Source: Bacteroidales bacterium
Lineage (GTDB): Bacteria > Bacteroidota > Bacteroidia > Bacteroidales > BM520
Length of the DNA stretch: 64,000 nucleotides
NCBI GenBank assembly: GCA_031276035.1
Contig: JAISNV010000001.1
Coordinates: 204,062 to 268,061, forward strand
Reading direction: 5' to 3'
The first letter of the stretch is position 1. Every line of letters begins with the position of its first letter. The position numbers and the translations under genes are program-made. The notes under the pieces were generated by a model, which saw only the letters and a list, made by a program, of their open reading frames with translations, was not told the origin of the DNA and made no database searches. Of the stretch, positions 53,409-62,189 are shown piece by piece.

Positions 53409-55688
53409 CTAATCGGTTGCATATCTGTTAAACAACAGATGTCCGATACTGAATGAAATTGTAAAAGGGGTTTCTTTGTTATCGTAAACGTTGAAATTAA
53501 TGCCGATAGGTACAATATTATTTCTAAAGATGATACCTGCGGAAGCCATATAATTAGTTCTTTCGTAAAACTTACCGACTGCCGCTTGTTGATTCTCGCC
53601 TTGAATGATAGGAAAAATAGGTGTAAAAGAATATGCTTCTAAAGAAATAATAAATTGATACGGTAATTTTATCAAACATTTTAATCCAGCCACGCCGAAA
53701 TTATTACTCCGGTATTCCGGCAAAAAGCGTAACTTACTGTCTTGAAACGGCTCGAAGCCTTTCGTACGTAATAAACTCGAAGTATAATTAGACCAAAGTT
53801 TGTCGTTGGATAATTCGGCTTGCAAATATATTCCGAGCGAAATCCATTTCTTACTTAATATAAACTGTTCATATACCACACTGAAGTTAAACCAATTATG
53901 ATATTGTACATTTCTTTCGGTTTCAAAAGATGTTGTGCCGGGAATATAAGTTTCCTTTCCGTAATTAAAATTTGCAGTAATTCTCAAACTCATTCCGAAG
54001 TCAGGGTAGAAATAATTATTCAAAGTATTTCTTTCAAAAATTACTCCGGCGGTTACACCTGTAAAATGAGTTATATCCGATGTATCGTTTCTTGTAAAAT
54101 AATTTGTATTATAGAATTTATCTGTAGTGTAAAGGAAAGCTCCTTTTATTCCGATTGTGGAGCGCTTGCCGAACGGAATGCCTGTTTGCAGTAAAATATG
54201 TTGTTCGGTTTGCCTCAGATAAGACGGAGAAGCATCGCTATAAAGACTCGCTGATGTAGTGAAATAATTTTTCTGATTTATAGATGCGTCCAAAATACCG
54301 TAAACCAAAATATTATTAGGATAATCTATCTTCGAATATAATCCTACAGATTTGTAAAAAGTGCCGAAATAGCCGTTAATTCTGGAGTTTATGGAAAATC
54401 TATCTAAATATCTATGAATTAGCCCTAAATAAGCCTGATTCACGCCGCCCCAGGAAATATGCCCGCCTAATTCGGCTTCAAAATTCATCTCGGTTTCAAC
54501 ATCAAGTATTAAATCGTAAAAACCGGTGGAATCATTAAATTTAGCCGACGGACTTGCTTGGAAAATATTTTCATCGGCAACGAGGATGTTATATTTATCT
54601 CTCACTTCATTAACAGAAAGAAAGTTGTGATCACCAATGATAAGATGGTCAATATATTCGGCTTGCCTTTTATTCACATTTTTAGCATAAACATCTTTAA
54701 AGAACAGCGGCTTTTTCTTTTGTTCGAAAACATTTCTTTTGGTTATCAATTCTTCCTTGGTTAAGGTTTCGGATACCCGGGATTTTATCAATTCCATGTT
54801 TCGTATAGCTTCATTGTAACCGCTATCAATAAATTGCAAAGTATAATCGAAATTCAATAAAGAAACATTTTCAAGTTGCGGTGTTAACAAAATTCCGTTT
54901 TCAGGCATATCAAAATCCATATCAATCATAAAGATATTCTGTACAATAGCAACAGCATCATGTTTATTTGCATCTTTATAATTAGAAGAAACCGAACTTC
55001 CTATTAGTACATCAGGATTAAATTGTTCCTTCATTACACTTATAGGAAAGTTATTATACATTCCGCCGTCCATTAAAACTTTTCCGTCTATTTCTACAGG
55101 ACTAAAGAAGAATGGAAACGACATTGAAGCTCTTACTGCCAAACCGAGGTCTCCTTTCGAAATTGTATATTCTTTATTTTCATTGACGGAGGATGCAACG
55201 GCACGAAAAGGTATCATCAAATTATCAAAGTTATTTTGACTTGCCGTTGATGCTTCGGCGAAGAACTCCATAAAACCGAAGTCCATAGCGTGCGGCGGAA
55301 TAATACTTGTCGGAATAAATTTTGAAGTTACGATGGAATCTATTTTGAATTTCATATTCAGCCATCGAGGCGACGAAGGTAATTCTTTAACAAAATATCC
55401 TCTTTGGCCTTCTTTTGTGGGCATAAAATAAGATTCTAAAATTCCGCTGGAAAAGATATCCGCAATTTCATCTACCGTATAACCGGAAGCATATAAAGCA
55501 CCAACTATAGCGCCAGCAGAAGTTCCTACTATATAATCAATCGGAATATTATTATCTTCCAGAGCTTTAATTACGCCTATATGGGCTGTGCCCCTAGCGC
55601 CGCCGCCGCTCAAAACTAATCCGACAGATTGTGCTTGACAATATATCGTACTGAAAAAAAGAAATAATATTCCGACACGTTTAAGCAT
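53409..55688 (-). CDS. Patatin-like phospholipase with C-terminal beta-barrel (type Vd-like)
   Basis: The 759-residue protein has a signal peptide (1-19) and a patatin domain (about 22-330). Visible are the oxyanion loop GGGARG, nucleophile Ser in GTSAG (about residue 60), and catalytic Asp in DGGMYNNFP. A short POTRA-like region (about 345-410) and a C-terminal Omp85-like barrel of alternating Tyr/Phe strands follow (about 420-759), ending in aromatic-rich IGHLLFNRYATD. The layout equals PlpD of Pseudomonas and FplA of Fusobacterium, outer-membrane phospholipases. Last gene of a three-gene operon (8-bp gap). Confidence 0.88.
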   Translation of the reverse strand: MLKRVGILFLFFSTIYCQAQSVGLVLSGGGARGTAHIGVIKALEDNNIPIDYIVGTSAGAIVGALYASGYTVDEIADIFSSGILESYFMPTKEGQRGYFVKELPSSPRWLNMKFKIDSIVTSKFIPTSIIPPHAMDFGFMEFFAEASTASQNNFDNLMIPFRAVASSVNENKEYTISKGDLGLAVRASMSFPFFFSPVEIDGKVLMDGGMYNNFPISVMKEQFNPDVLIGSSVSSNYKDANKHDAVAIVQNIFMIDMDFDMPENGILLTPQLENVSLLNFDYTLQFIDSGYNEAIRNMELIKSRVSETLTKEELITKRNVFEQKKKPLFFKDVYAKNVNKRQAEYIDHLIIGDHNFLSVNEVRDKYNILVADENIFQASPSAKFNDSTGFYDLILDVETEMNFEAELGGHISWGGVNQAYLGLIHRYLDRFSINSRINGYFGTFYKSVGLYSKIDYPNNILVYGILDASINQKNYFTTSASLYSDASPSYLRQTEQHILLQTGIPFGKRSTIGIKGAFLYTTDKFYNTNYFTRNDTSDITHFTGVTAGVIFERNTLNNYFYPDFGMSLRITANFNYGKETYIPGTTSFETERNVQYHNWFNFSVVYEQFILSKKWISLGIYLQAELSNDKLWSNYTSSLLRTKGFEPFQDSKLRFLPEYRSNNFGVAGLKCLIKLPYQFIISLEAYSFTPIFPIIQGENQQAAVGKFYERTNYMASAGIIFRNNIVPIGINFNVYDNKETPFTISFSIGHLLFNRYATD

Positions 55689-55696
55689 TGTAATAT

Positions 55697-56875
55697 TTAT
55701 ATTTTACTTAAAGCATTATCTAAATCGTTAATGATGTCATCGGCTTCTTCAATACCAACCGATAAACGTACGAGACCTTCGGTAATGCCAGCTTCAAGTT
55801 GTTTTTCTTTACTAACTTTGGAATGAGTCATAGAAGCAGGATGCTGAATCAAGGTTTCAATGCCTCCGAGAGATACGGCCAATAAGCAAAGTTTAACATT
55901 ATTCATCAAGATTTTTCCTGCAACCGCTCCGCCTTTTAATTCGAAAGCCATCATTGAACCGCTGCCGCGCATTTGTTTTTTTGCAAGTTCATATTGCGGA
56001 AATGATTTTAGTCCGGGATATTTTACCCATTTTACTTTCGGATGTTTTTCAAGGAATTCAGCAACTTTCTGAGCATTTTCCTGTGATTTATCAATTCTCA
56101 AAGCCAAAGTTTTCAGTCCTCTTCTAACCATAAAAGCCTGAGTAGGATCCATATTACAACCCATATTGTTCATAGCTGCTTTCAAACGATCAAACATTTC
56201 TTTATCTTTAGCTATAAGCATTCCCGCAACAATATCGGCATGACCGTTGATAGATTTTGTCATCGAATGTAAAACTATATCCGCACCAAAATCTATTGGT
56301 GTTTGCAAGTACGGACTACAAAAAGTATTATCCACACAAACAGTAATACCTTTTTCTTTTGCTATCTTACACAATGCTTCCAAATCGGTAATATCCATTG
56401 TAGGATTTGCCGGTGTTTCAGTATAAATAAGTTTTGTATTCGGACGAATATTTTTAATAACATTATTGATATCCGACATATCGATATAAGTAAACTCTAC
56501 TCCGAATTTACTATAGAAATTTTCTATTACGCTGCGCGCTGCTCCGTAAATAGCATTATGGCTCAATATATGCGCTCCTTTTTCAAGTAAAGCCAAATAA
56601 ACCACATTAACGGCTCCCATTCCGGAAGATGTTGCAATTCCGCCGTAACCGTTTTCAAGTGTTGCTAAAGTTCTTTCCAAATCTTCAATTGTTGGATTTC
56701 CTAAACGAGTATATACGTACCCTTTCTCTTCTCCGGCAAAAAGTGCCGCACCATGATCGGCATCTTTAAATTTAAAAGTCGATGTTTGATAAATAGGCAT
56801 TGTTGCACTGCCCATACATTCGTCATGTAATCCGCCATGAACCAATTCAGTATTAAAACCTTTTTTTTCTTTCAT
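55697..56875 (-). CDS. PLP-dependent methionine gamma-lyase / cystathionine lyase-type enzyme
   Basis: The start at 56875 (MKEKKGFNTELVHGG) is preferred: the upstream ATG at 56926 would overlap the previous gene and add a non-family leader. The 392-residue Cys/Met metabolism PLP enzyme shows YTRLGNPT, SSGMGA, PANPTMDI and PLP-lysine K207 in HSMTKSINGHAD. Similarity to methionine gamma-lyase is high throughout (YPGLKSFPQYELAKKQM, QHPASMTH). However, the active-site Cys of MGL (Cys116 of the Pseudomonas enzyme) is Ala112 here (IYGAARSV), so preference for methionine is uncertain. The gene sits between two patatin genes. Confidence 0.85.
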   Translation of the reverse strand: MKEKKGFNTELVHGGLHDECMGSATMPIYQTSTFKFKDADHGAALFAGEEKGYVYTRLGNPTIEDLERTLATLENGYGGIATSSGMGAVNVVYLALLEKGAHILSHNAIYGAARSVIENFYSKFGVEFTYIDMSDINNVIKNIRPNTKLIYTETPANPTMDITDLEALCKIAKEKGITVCVDNTFCSPYLQTPIDFGADIVLHSMTKSINGHADIVAGMLIAKDKEMFDRLKAAMNNMGCNMDPTQAFMVRRGLKTLALRIDKSQENAQKVAEFLEKHPKVKWVKYPGLKSFPQYELAKKQMRGSGSMMAFELKGGAVAGKILMNNVKLCLLAVSLGGIETLIQHPASMTHSKVSKEKQLEAGITEGLVRLSVGIEEADDIINDLDNALSKI

Positions 56876-56898
56876 TACTATTATTTTATAAATTAATT

Positions 56899-59136
56899 TT
56901 AAAATTGATACCCCAGACATACCCAAAGCTTAGGTGTGAATTTGTTGGAGTATTTATCATAAATTGAATGTGAAATCACTACTTCCAAAGGTCCGATATA
57001 ACTATCGAAACTATATCCTATGCCCACTCCTGCCTTATATTTATATAAAGTCGGATCAATAATGCTTTTCGAAAAAACCCCAAAACTTGATTTAAAAAGC
57101 AAATGATGATTTTTAAAAATATGCCATCTGAGATTGGCGTTAAAAACTATGGCTTGATTTTCTCTAATTTCACTACTGCCGTAGCCTGCAAATCTTATAT
57201 TATTTAAAAAAGCATAAGAATTCATTCCTCCGATAAAAATCTGTCGAGATTTCGACAAAGTATCCGCATAATTCAGTCCGAGAGCTACTTCAGGATAAAG
57301 AAAAACTTTTTCGCCAAGAGGAACAGTTATTGAGTAACTCCCGAAAATCCCTATATTCCAAGGAATTAAAGTCGTACTATAAGGATAATCAAAAAATAAT
57401 TGAACATTAAAATAATCTCCATTTGTAGGATAGCTCACATTATTAACCCTGTCTTTTGTAATTTCAAGGTAAGCACCGGCAATCATTTCATTTGCACGCG
57501 GCAACTCTCCTATAACTATTTCATTATTCCAAGCAAATCTATTATGTAATCCAATCTTAACCAAGTAATGTTCCTTAAAGTAATGTTGATAGAATAAATA
57601 ATAGTTATTTACCGTAAGTTGGCTTTCCGAAATACGCGATCTGTCATTATTATAACCGAATATTTGGAATGTAGAAAGATTAATATTTGCACCTAATGCG
57701 GAATATGCTTCATAATCTTTACTGAAAAGACTTTTGTTCGGAATGTAAACATACTCCAGAACAAGTGATGGATATCTGCTTATTTGTGTTTTTACAACAA
57801 ACTTTGTTGATTTAAGAAGCAAGTTACGTACAGACATTTTTAATCTGAGACTTGCTTTAAAGTCGGAATCATAACCCGCGCCGATCTGTAAAAATATAGG
57901 TTTCTTTTCTTTTACTTTTATATCCAATAAAAATGTTGTGTCTTCCGGCAATAGTTTATAATAAACATACTCATAGTTTAAAGTTCCAATCGTTCTTTTT
58001 ATTCCATCATTAATTGTTTCCATTGAAACCGGCCGGTCTGCAGGTAACATCAAGTTTTGTTTAAAATAACTCATGCTGGTATTTTCTATGCCGCTAACAT
58101 TAATGGAAGAAATTTTCTTTTGCGGGTTTGCTAATGAAGCGGCAAAATCGGGATTAATTCTTTCCGGCTGATTATAAGTTGCCAGATATGCCGCTAATGA
58201 ATCTATTTGTTGTGAAGAGGCAAGCGCCGCATTTTTTCCAATTTGAATAATGGTTTCCACATTAGTAAAAGATGTTGAGGAAAATCCTTCCAAATCAGGC
58301 TCTATCAGCACATTACAATACTTCTTCGATTCAATATTTCTTTTGACGTTATTAATCCATAGTAATTGAGAAGCAACATGAACTACAGATTGTAATTTAT
58401 CCGTACTAAATGCTTCAAAACCTACATTAACACCTATAATGATATCAACGCCTTTATCCTTCAATTCTTTGGTTGGGAAATTATTATAGAACCCTCCGTC
58501 GATCAATAGCATTTCATCAATTCTAACGGGAGCAAAAACAGTAGGAACAGCTATTGAAGCTCTGATAGCTTCAGGGAGATAACCGCTATCAAGAATTACA
58601 TCCTTACCGGCAATAATATCCGAAGCAACACAGAAATAAGGAATTTTCAAATCATTAAAATCACTCATATTCAGCACCGGAGCCAAATATTCATTAAGTA
58701 ACATCATTAAATTTTGTCCCTTAATCAATCCGCCCGGTAAGTCCGGTTTCATTCGACGGGCAAAAGAAAGTCCCAGCAAATATTTATCATTATCTTCCCT
58801 GCTATCGTAAGTAATATAATCGCGGGGAGCCTTGTCGTTCATCAAAATTTTCCAATCGGCATGTTCCAAAATATGTTTGATACTATCCGGAGAATAACCC
58901 GCGGCATATAACCCACCGACCAAACTACCCATAGAAGTACCGCAAATGTAATCTATCGGAATTCCTTTTTCTACTAAAACCTGTAATACACCAACATGTG
59001 CGAAACCTTTAGCACCTCCGCCGGAAAGAACAACACCAACGGTCGGGCGTTCTTTTTTTTGCGCATGTAAATTCATTATAGAAAAACAAAATATACATAC
59101 TATGATTATCAGTGTTATTACAATTCTTTTGTACAT
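56899..59136 (-). CDS. Patatin-like phospholipase with POTRA and BamA-like barrel (type Vd-like)
   Basis: The ATG at 59136 gives a signal peptide (MYKRIVITLIIIVCIFCFSI). The patatin domain (about 30-330) carries GGGAKG, nucleophile Ser in GTSMG and Asp in DGGFYNNFP. A POTRA-like domain (about 340-420, ISSINVSGIENTSMSY) and an Omp85-type barrel (about 430-745) follow, ending LGYQF, a typical BamA-recognised C-terminal Phe. Compared with the downstream paralogue its passenger and barrel are clearly diverged. It is the first gene of the operon, 23 bp before the PLP enzyme. Confidence 0.9.
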   Translation of the reverse strand: MYKRIVITLIIIVCIFCFSIMNLHAQKKERPTVGVVLSGGGAKGFAHVGVLQVLVEKGIPIDYICGTSMGSLVGGLYAAGYSPDSIKHILEHADWKILMNDKAPRDYITYDSREDNDKYLLGLSFARRMKPDLPGGLIKGQNLMMLLNEYLAPVLNMSDFNDLKIPYFCVASDIIAGKDVILDSGYLPEAIRASIAVPTVFAPVRIDEMLLIDGGFYNNFPTKELKDKGVDIIIGVNVGFEAFSTDKLQSVVHVASQLLWINNVKRNIESKKYCNVLIEPDLEGFSSTSFTNVETIIQIGKNAALASSQQIDSLAAYLATYNQPERINPDFAASLANPQKKISSINVSGIENTSMSYFKQNLMLPADRPVSMETINDGIKRTIGTLNYEYVYYKLLPEDTTFLLDIKVKEKKPIFLQIGAGYDSDFKASLRLKMSVRNLLLKSTKFVVKTQISRYPSLVLEYVYIPNKSLFSKDYEAYSALGANINLSTFQIFGYNNDRSRISESQLTVNNYYLFYQHYFKEHYLVKIGLHNRFAWNNEIVIGELPRANEMIAGAYLEITKDRVNNVSYPTNGDYFNVQLFFDYPYSTTLIPWNIGIFGSYSITVPLGEKVFLYPEVALGLNYADTLSKSRQIFIGGMNSYAFLNNIRFAGYGSSEIRENQAIVFNANLRWHIFKNHHLLFKSSFGVFSKSIIDPTLYKYKAGVGIGYSFDSYIGPLEVVISHSIYDKYSNKFTPKLWVCLGYQF

Positions 59137-59371
59137 AAAAATAACAAAGTACAAATTTATTTAATTCATTCGGAAATAAAAGAAAAAATTTAAAAAAAAT
59201 AGTTAATTAAGATGATTACATAAAAGTATAAAATGTTAATGGCAATTTTAAAATTTTGAAAGATACGAGAACTGCCGTTATTTCGAACAAAATGAGACAT
59301 TTTATATCCGAAACTCAAAACAGAAACCAAATTAATAATTGTTAATTATCAGTTCTTAACCGTAAAAAGTT

Positions 59372-59379
59372 TATTTTTG
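59372..59379 (+). promoter_or_regulatory. Candidate -7 element TATTTTTG for the DUF4268 gene
   Basis: A TAnnTTTG match lies 14 bp before the start codon, implying a very short leader; no -33 TTTG was found. Confidence 0.35.
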
Positions 59380-59393
59380 CAAAAAAATCAACA

Positions 59394-59855
59394 ATGTACT
59401 CCAAAGAGCAAGTCAAAGAGTTTAGTCGTGAGTTTTGGGATGAATTTAAAAAATATTCTAAAAAGCGGAAGAAAAACAAATGGATAATGCAAGATACGGG
59501 AATTAATAAAGTTGCTCTGAAGTTTGATATTGATAATGAAAAAGCACGCGTAGGATTTGATATTCATGCCAACGATCTTGAGAAGAGAATTTATTATTAC
59601 GAGAAATTTGAAAGTATGAAGTCTATTCTGGAAACGTCTCTCGGTTCCGAAATGATTTGGGAGCTAGAATATCCTGTTACCGATAAGAAACAAATGGCAA
59701 AAATTTATATCGAAAAGAAAAATGTAAGTATCTATAAAAAAGAAACATGGAATGATATCTTCGAATTCTTTTTCAAAAATATGAAAATATTAGAGCGTTT
59801 GTTTAATGAGTATTACGATTTTATTAAATATGATCCTGATTACGGGACTAATTGA
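59394..59855 (+). CDS. DUF4268-family protein
   Basis: The 153-residue cytoplasmic protein begins YSKEQVKEFSREFWDEFKKY and has the DUF4268 pattern (WIMQDTGI, KARVGFDIH, ELEYPVTDKKQMAKIYIEK). DUF4268 often occurs as the C-terminal part of restriction-like or DNA-binding proteins, but this copy stands alone. No nuclease motif is visible. The function is unknown. Confidence 0.78.
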   Translation: MYSKEQVKEFSREFWDEFKKYSKKRKKNKWIMQDTGINKVALKFDIDNEKARVGFDIHANDLEKRIYYYEKFESMKSILETSLGSEMIWELEYPVTDKKQMAKIYIEKKNVSIYKKETWNDIFEFFFKNMKILERLFNEYYDFIKYDPDYGTN

Positions 59856-59916
59856 TATTATTATCCCGATAAATATATCTTTATCTTTGAATTATTGAAT
59901 CTTTAAATTTAGTTAT

Positions 59917-62019
59917 ATGAAGAAATTATTTTTATTAACAATGACAATCTTAATTATTACATCTTGTAAAACTAAAACACAGGATGAGAATCCATTAATG
60001 AAACCTTTTGATACGCCGTTTCAAACTCCACCTTACGATTTAATTAAAGCCGAATATTTTATTCCGGCTTTTGAAGCTGCAATTGAAGCGCATAATATGG
60101 AAATTGAGAAAATTGTCAATAGTAAGGAAACTCCCAATTTTGAAAATACCATTTTGGCTTATGATAAATCGGGTGAATTCCTCTCGAGAGTTATGTCGAC
60201 CTTTTCTCATATAAACGGAAATAATACTAATGATGAATTGCAAAAAATTGATGAATATATGACTCCGATTCGTTCAAAGCACAGCGATGAAATTGCTCTG
60301 AATGATGTCTTGTTCAAAAGAATTAAACATGTTTATGATAATCGTTTCGAACAAAACTTAGATAAAAGTCAAATTCGCGTCACGGAAAAATATTATCAAG
60401 ATTTTGAAAGAAGAGGCGCTAATCTCAATACAGAAGAAAAACAGCAACTGAAAGAGATTAACTCTCAATTATCAAGTTTATATCTTCAATTCAATAAAAA
60501 TTTATTGACTGAAAACAATAAAACAAAGATTTTTGTACCGAATGAAAGAATACTTGTCGGACTTCCTGATTACGCAGTTGAAGCGGCGGCAATAGCTGCC
60601 AAAAACGACGGGCATGAAGGCGAATTTATGTTTACAACTAAAAATCCGTCTATGTTACCCGTTTTGCAATATGCGGAAAATAGAGATTTGAGAAAGAAAA
60701 TATATAAGGCTTATTATATGCGTTGCAATAATAATGATGAAAACGATAACAAGGAAATTATAGATAAAATTACAAATTTACGTTTACGAAAAGCTAATTT
60801 GTTAGGTTACGAAACTTTTGCACACTATCAAATTGCCGTAAATATGGCTGAAAACCCGGAAACGGTTTATGAATTCATAATGGATATTTGGAGCCATTGT
60901 CTCGGAAAAGCAAAGGAAGAATTAACTGAAATGCAATTACTTGCAAATAATGACAATGTTAAGATTGAGGCTTGGGATTGGTGGTATTATGCTGAAAAGG
61001 TTCGTAAGGCAAAATATGATCTTGATCAAAATGAGATTAAACCATATTTCAGTGTTAAAAATGTTCGTGACGGAATGTTTTACCTCAGCAATAAACTTTA
61101 CGGCATTACTTTCCGTAAACTTGATAATGTACAAACATATCTTCCTGATGTTGAAGTTTTCGAGGCTCTTGAAGCTAATGGCAATCATATCGGGATTTTA
61201 TACCTTGATTATTTTCCGAGAACCGGAAAAAGACAGGGTGCTTGGTGTTCAATTATGAGAAGCGGCGGCTTCGATTCAAAGGGTAACAGAACTTATCCTT
61301 TAGTTACTATCTCTTGTAATTTTACTCCTCCGGGAGAAGATACTCCGGCTCTTTTAACCTTCGATGAAACAGAAACTTTATTCCATGAATTCGGTCACGC
61401 TTTACATCGTTTGTTTCAATTCGGAAAATACTCACGCACTACAGGTAGTATGCCTAGAGATATGGTTGAATTACCATCACAAATTATGGAAAATTGGTGC
61501 AGCGAACCGGAAATGCTGAAAGTTTACGCTCGTCACTATCAAACTAATGAAATAATTCCGGATGAACTTATCGCAAAACTCAATAATAGCGGTAATTTTA
61601 ATGCCGGTTTTGCAATTACCGAACGTCTTGCCGCAACAATTCTTGATCTTGATTATCAAAGTATAAGAAAAGAACAAGCTATTGATATTTTAAAATTCGA
61701 AAGAGAATCAATGACAAGAATCGGTCTTTTACATGAAATATTACCTCGTTACCGTTCGACATATTTCAGGCATATTTTTGCAAGCGACGGATACTCTGCC
61801 GGTTATTATGTTTACACTTGGGCCGAAATTCTTGACAAGGATGCGTATAATGCTTATGTTGAGTCCGGGGATCTTTACAATCAGGATTTAGCAAGTAAAT
61901 TCAGAAAATATATTCTTACCGAAATAGGTGAAGACGAACCGTTAACTCAGTATATACGTTTCAGAGGAGCTCCTCCATCAAACGAACCGTTTATGAAATC
62001 GAAAGGATATTTTAATTGA
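59917..62019 (+). CDS. dcp: M3 family oligopeptidase lipoprotein (peptidyl-dipeptidase Dcp type)
   Basis: The 700-residue protein has a lipobox with Cys17 (LIITSCKTK) and an M3 metallopeptidase domain over most of its length. The zinc site HEFGH spans residues 490-494 with the third ligand about 25 residues on (PSQIMENW). Length and the GFDSKGNRTYPLVTISCNFTP segment fit Dcp/oligopeptidase A. It should remove dipeptides from short peptides in the periplasm, complementing the secreted proteases of this window. Confidence 0.92.
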   Translation: MKKLFLLTMTILIITSCKTKTQDENPLMKPFDTPFQTPPYDLIKAEYFIPAFEAAIEAHNMEIEKIVNSKETPNFENTILAYDKSGEFLSRVMSTFSHINGNNTNDELQKIDEYMTPIRSKHSDEIALNDVLFKRIKHVYDNRFEQNLDKSQIRVTEKYYQDFERRGANLNTEEKQQLKEINSQLSSLYLQFNKNLLTENNKTKIFVPNERILVGLPDYAVEAAAIAAKNDGHEGEFMFTTKNPSMLPVLQYAENRDLRKKIYKAYYMRCNNNDENDNKEIIDKITNLRLRKANLLGYETFAHYQIAVNMAENPETVYEFIMDIWSHCLGKAKEELTEMQLLANNDNVKIEAWDWWYYAEKVRKAKYDLDQNEIKPYFSVKNVRDGMFYLSNKLYGITFRKLDNVQTYLPDVEVFEALEANGNHIGILYLDYFPRTGKRQGAWCSIMRSGGFDSKGNRTYPLVTISCNFTPPGEDTPALLTFDETETLFHEFGHALHRLFQFGKYSRTTGSMPRDMVELPSQIMENWCSEPEMLKVYARHYQTNEIIPDELIAKLNNSGNFNAGFAITERLAATILDLDYQSIRKEQAIDILKFERESMTRIGLLHEILPRYRSTYFRHIFASDGYSAGYYVYTWAEILDKDAYNAYVESGDLYNQDLASKFRKYILTEIGEDEPLTQYIRFRGAPPSNEPFMKSKGYFN

Positions 62020-62077
62020 TATAAAAATAATATAATCAAAAAATTAATGAAAATCTGAATTTGTGAAATGCGTCTCA

Positions 62078-62136
62078 ATTTAGAGAAAACAGAGGAAAAC
62101 TAAGTATATCACAATCATTGACCTTTTTCTCTAAAT
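62078..62136. other. 12-bp inverted repeat between dcp and nucleoside kinase
   Basis: ATTTAGAGAAAA (62078-62089) and TTTTCTCTAAAT (62125-62136) form a perfect 12-bp stem with a 35-base loop in the 170-bp gap. No T run follows on the plus strand, so it is not a standard terminator. Confidence 0.4.
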
Positions 62137-62189
62137 CTATATAACGACACAAAATTCAAAAATCAAAACTTTAAACCTGAATAAAAAAT

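Noticed and set aside
53244-53456. Small plus-strand open frame in the yicC-patatin gap
   Set aside because: The composition is noise-like, it overlaps the 3' end of the patatin gene on the opposite strand, and no family motif is present.
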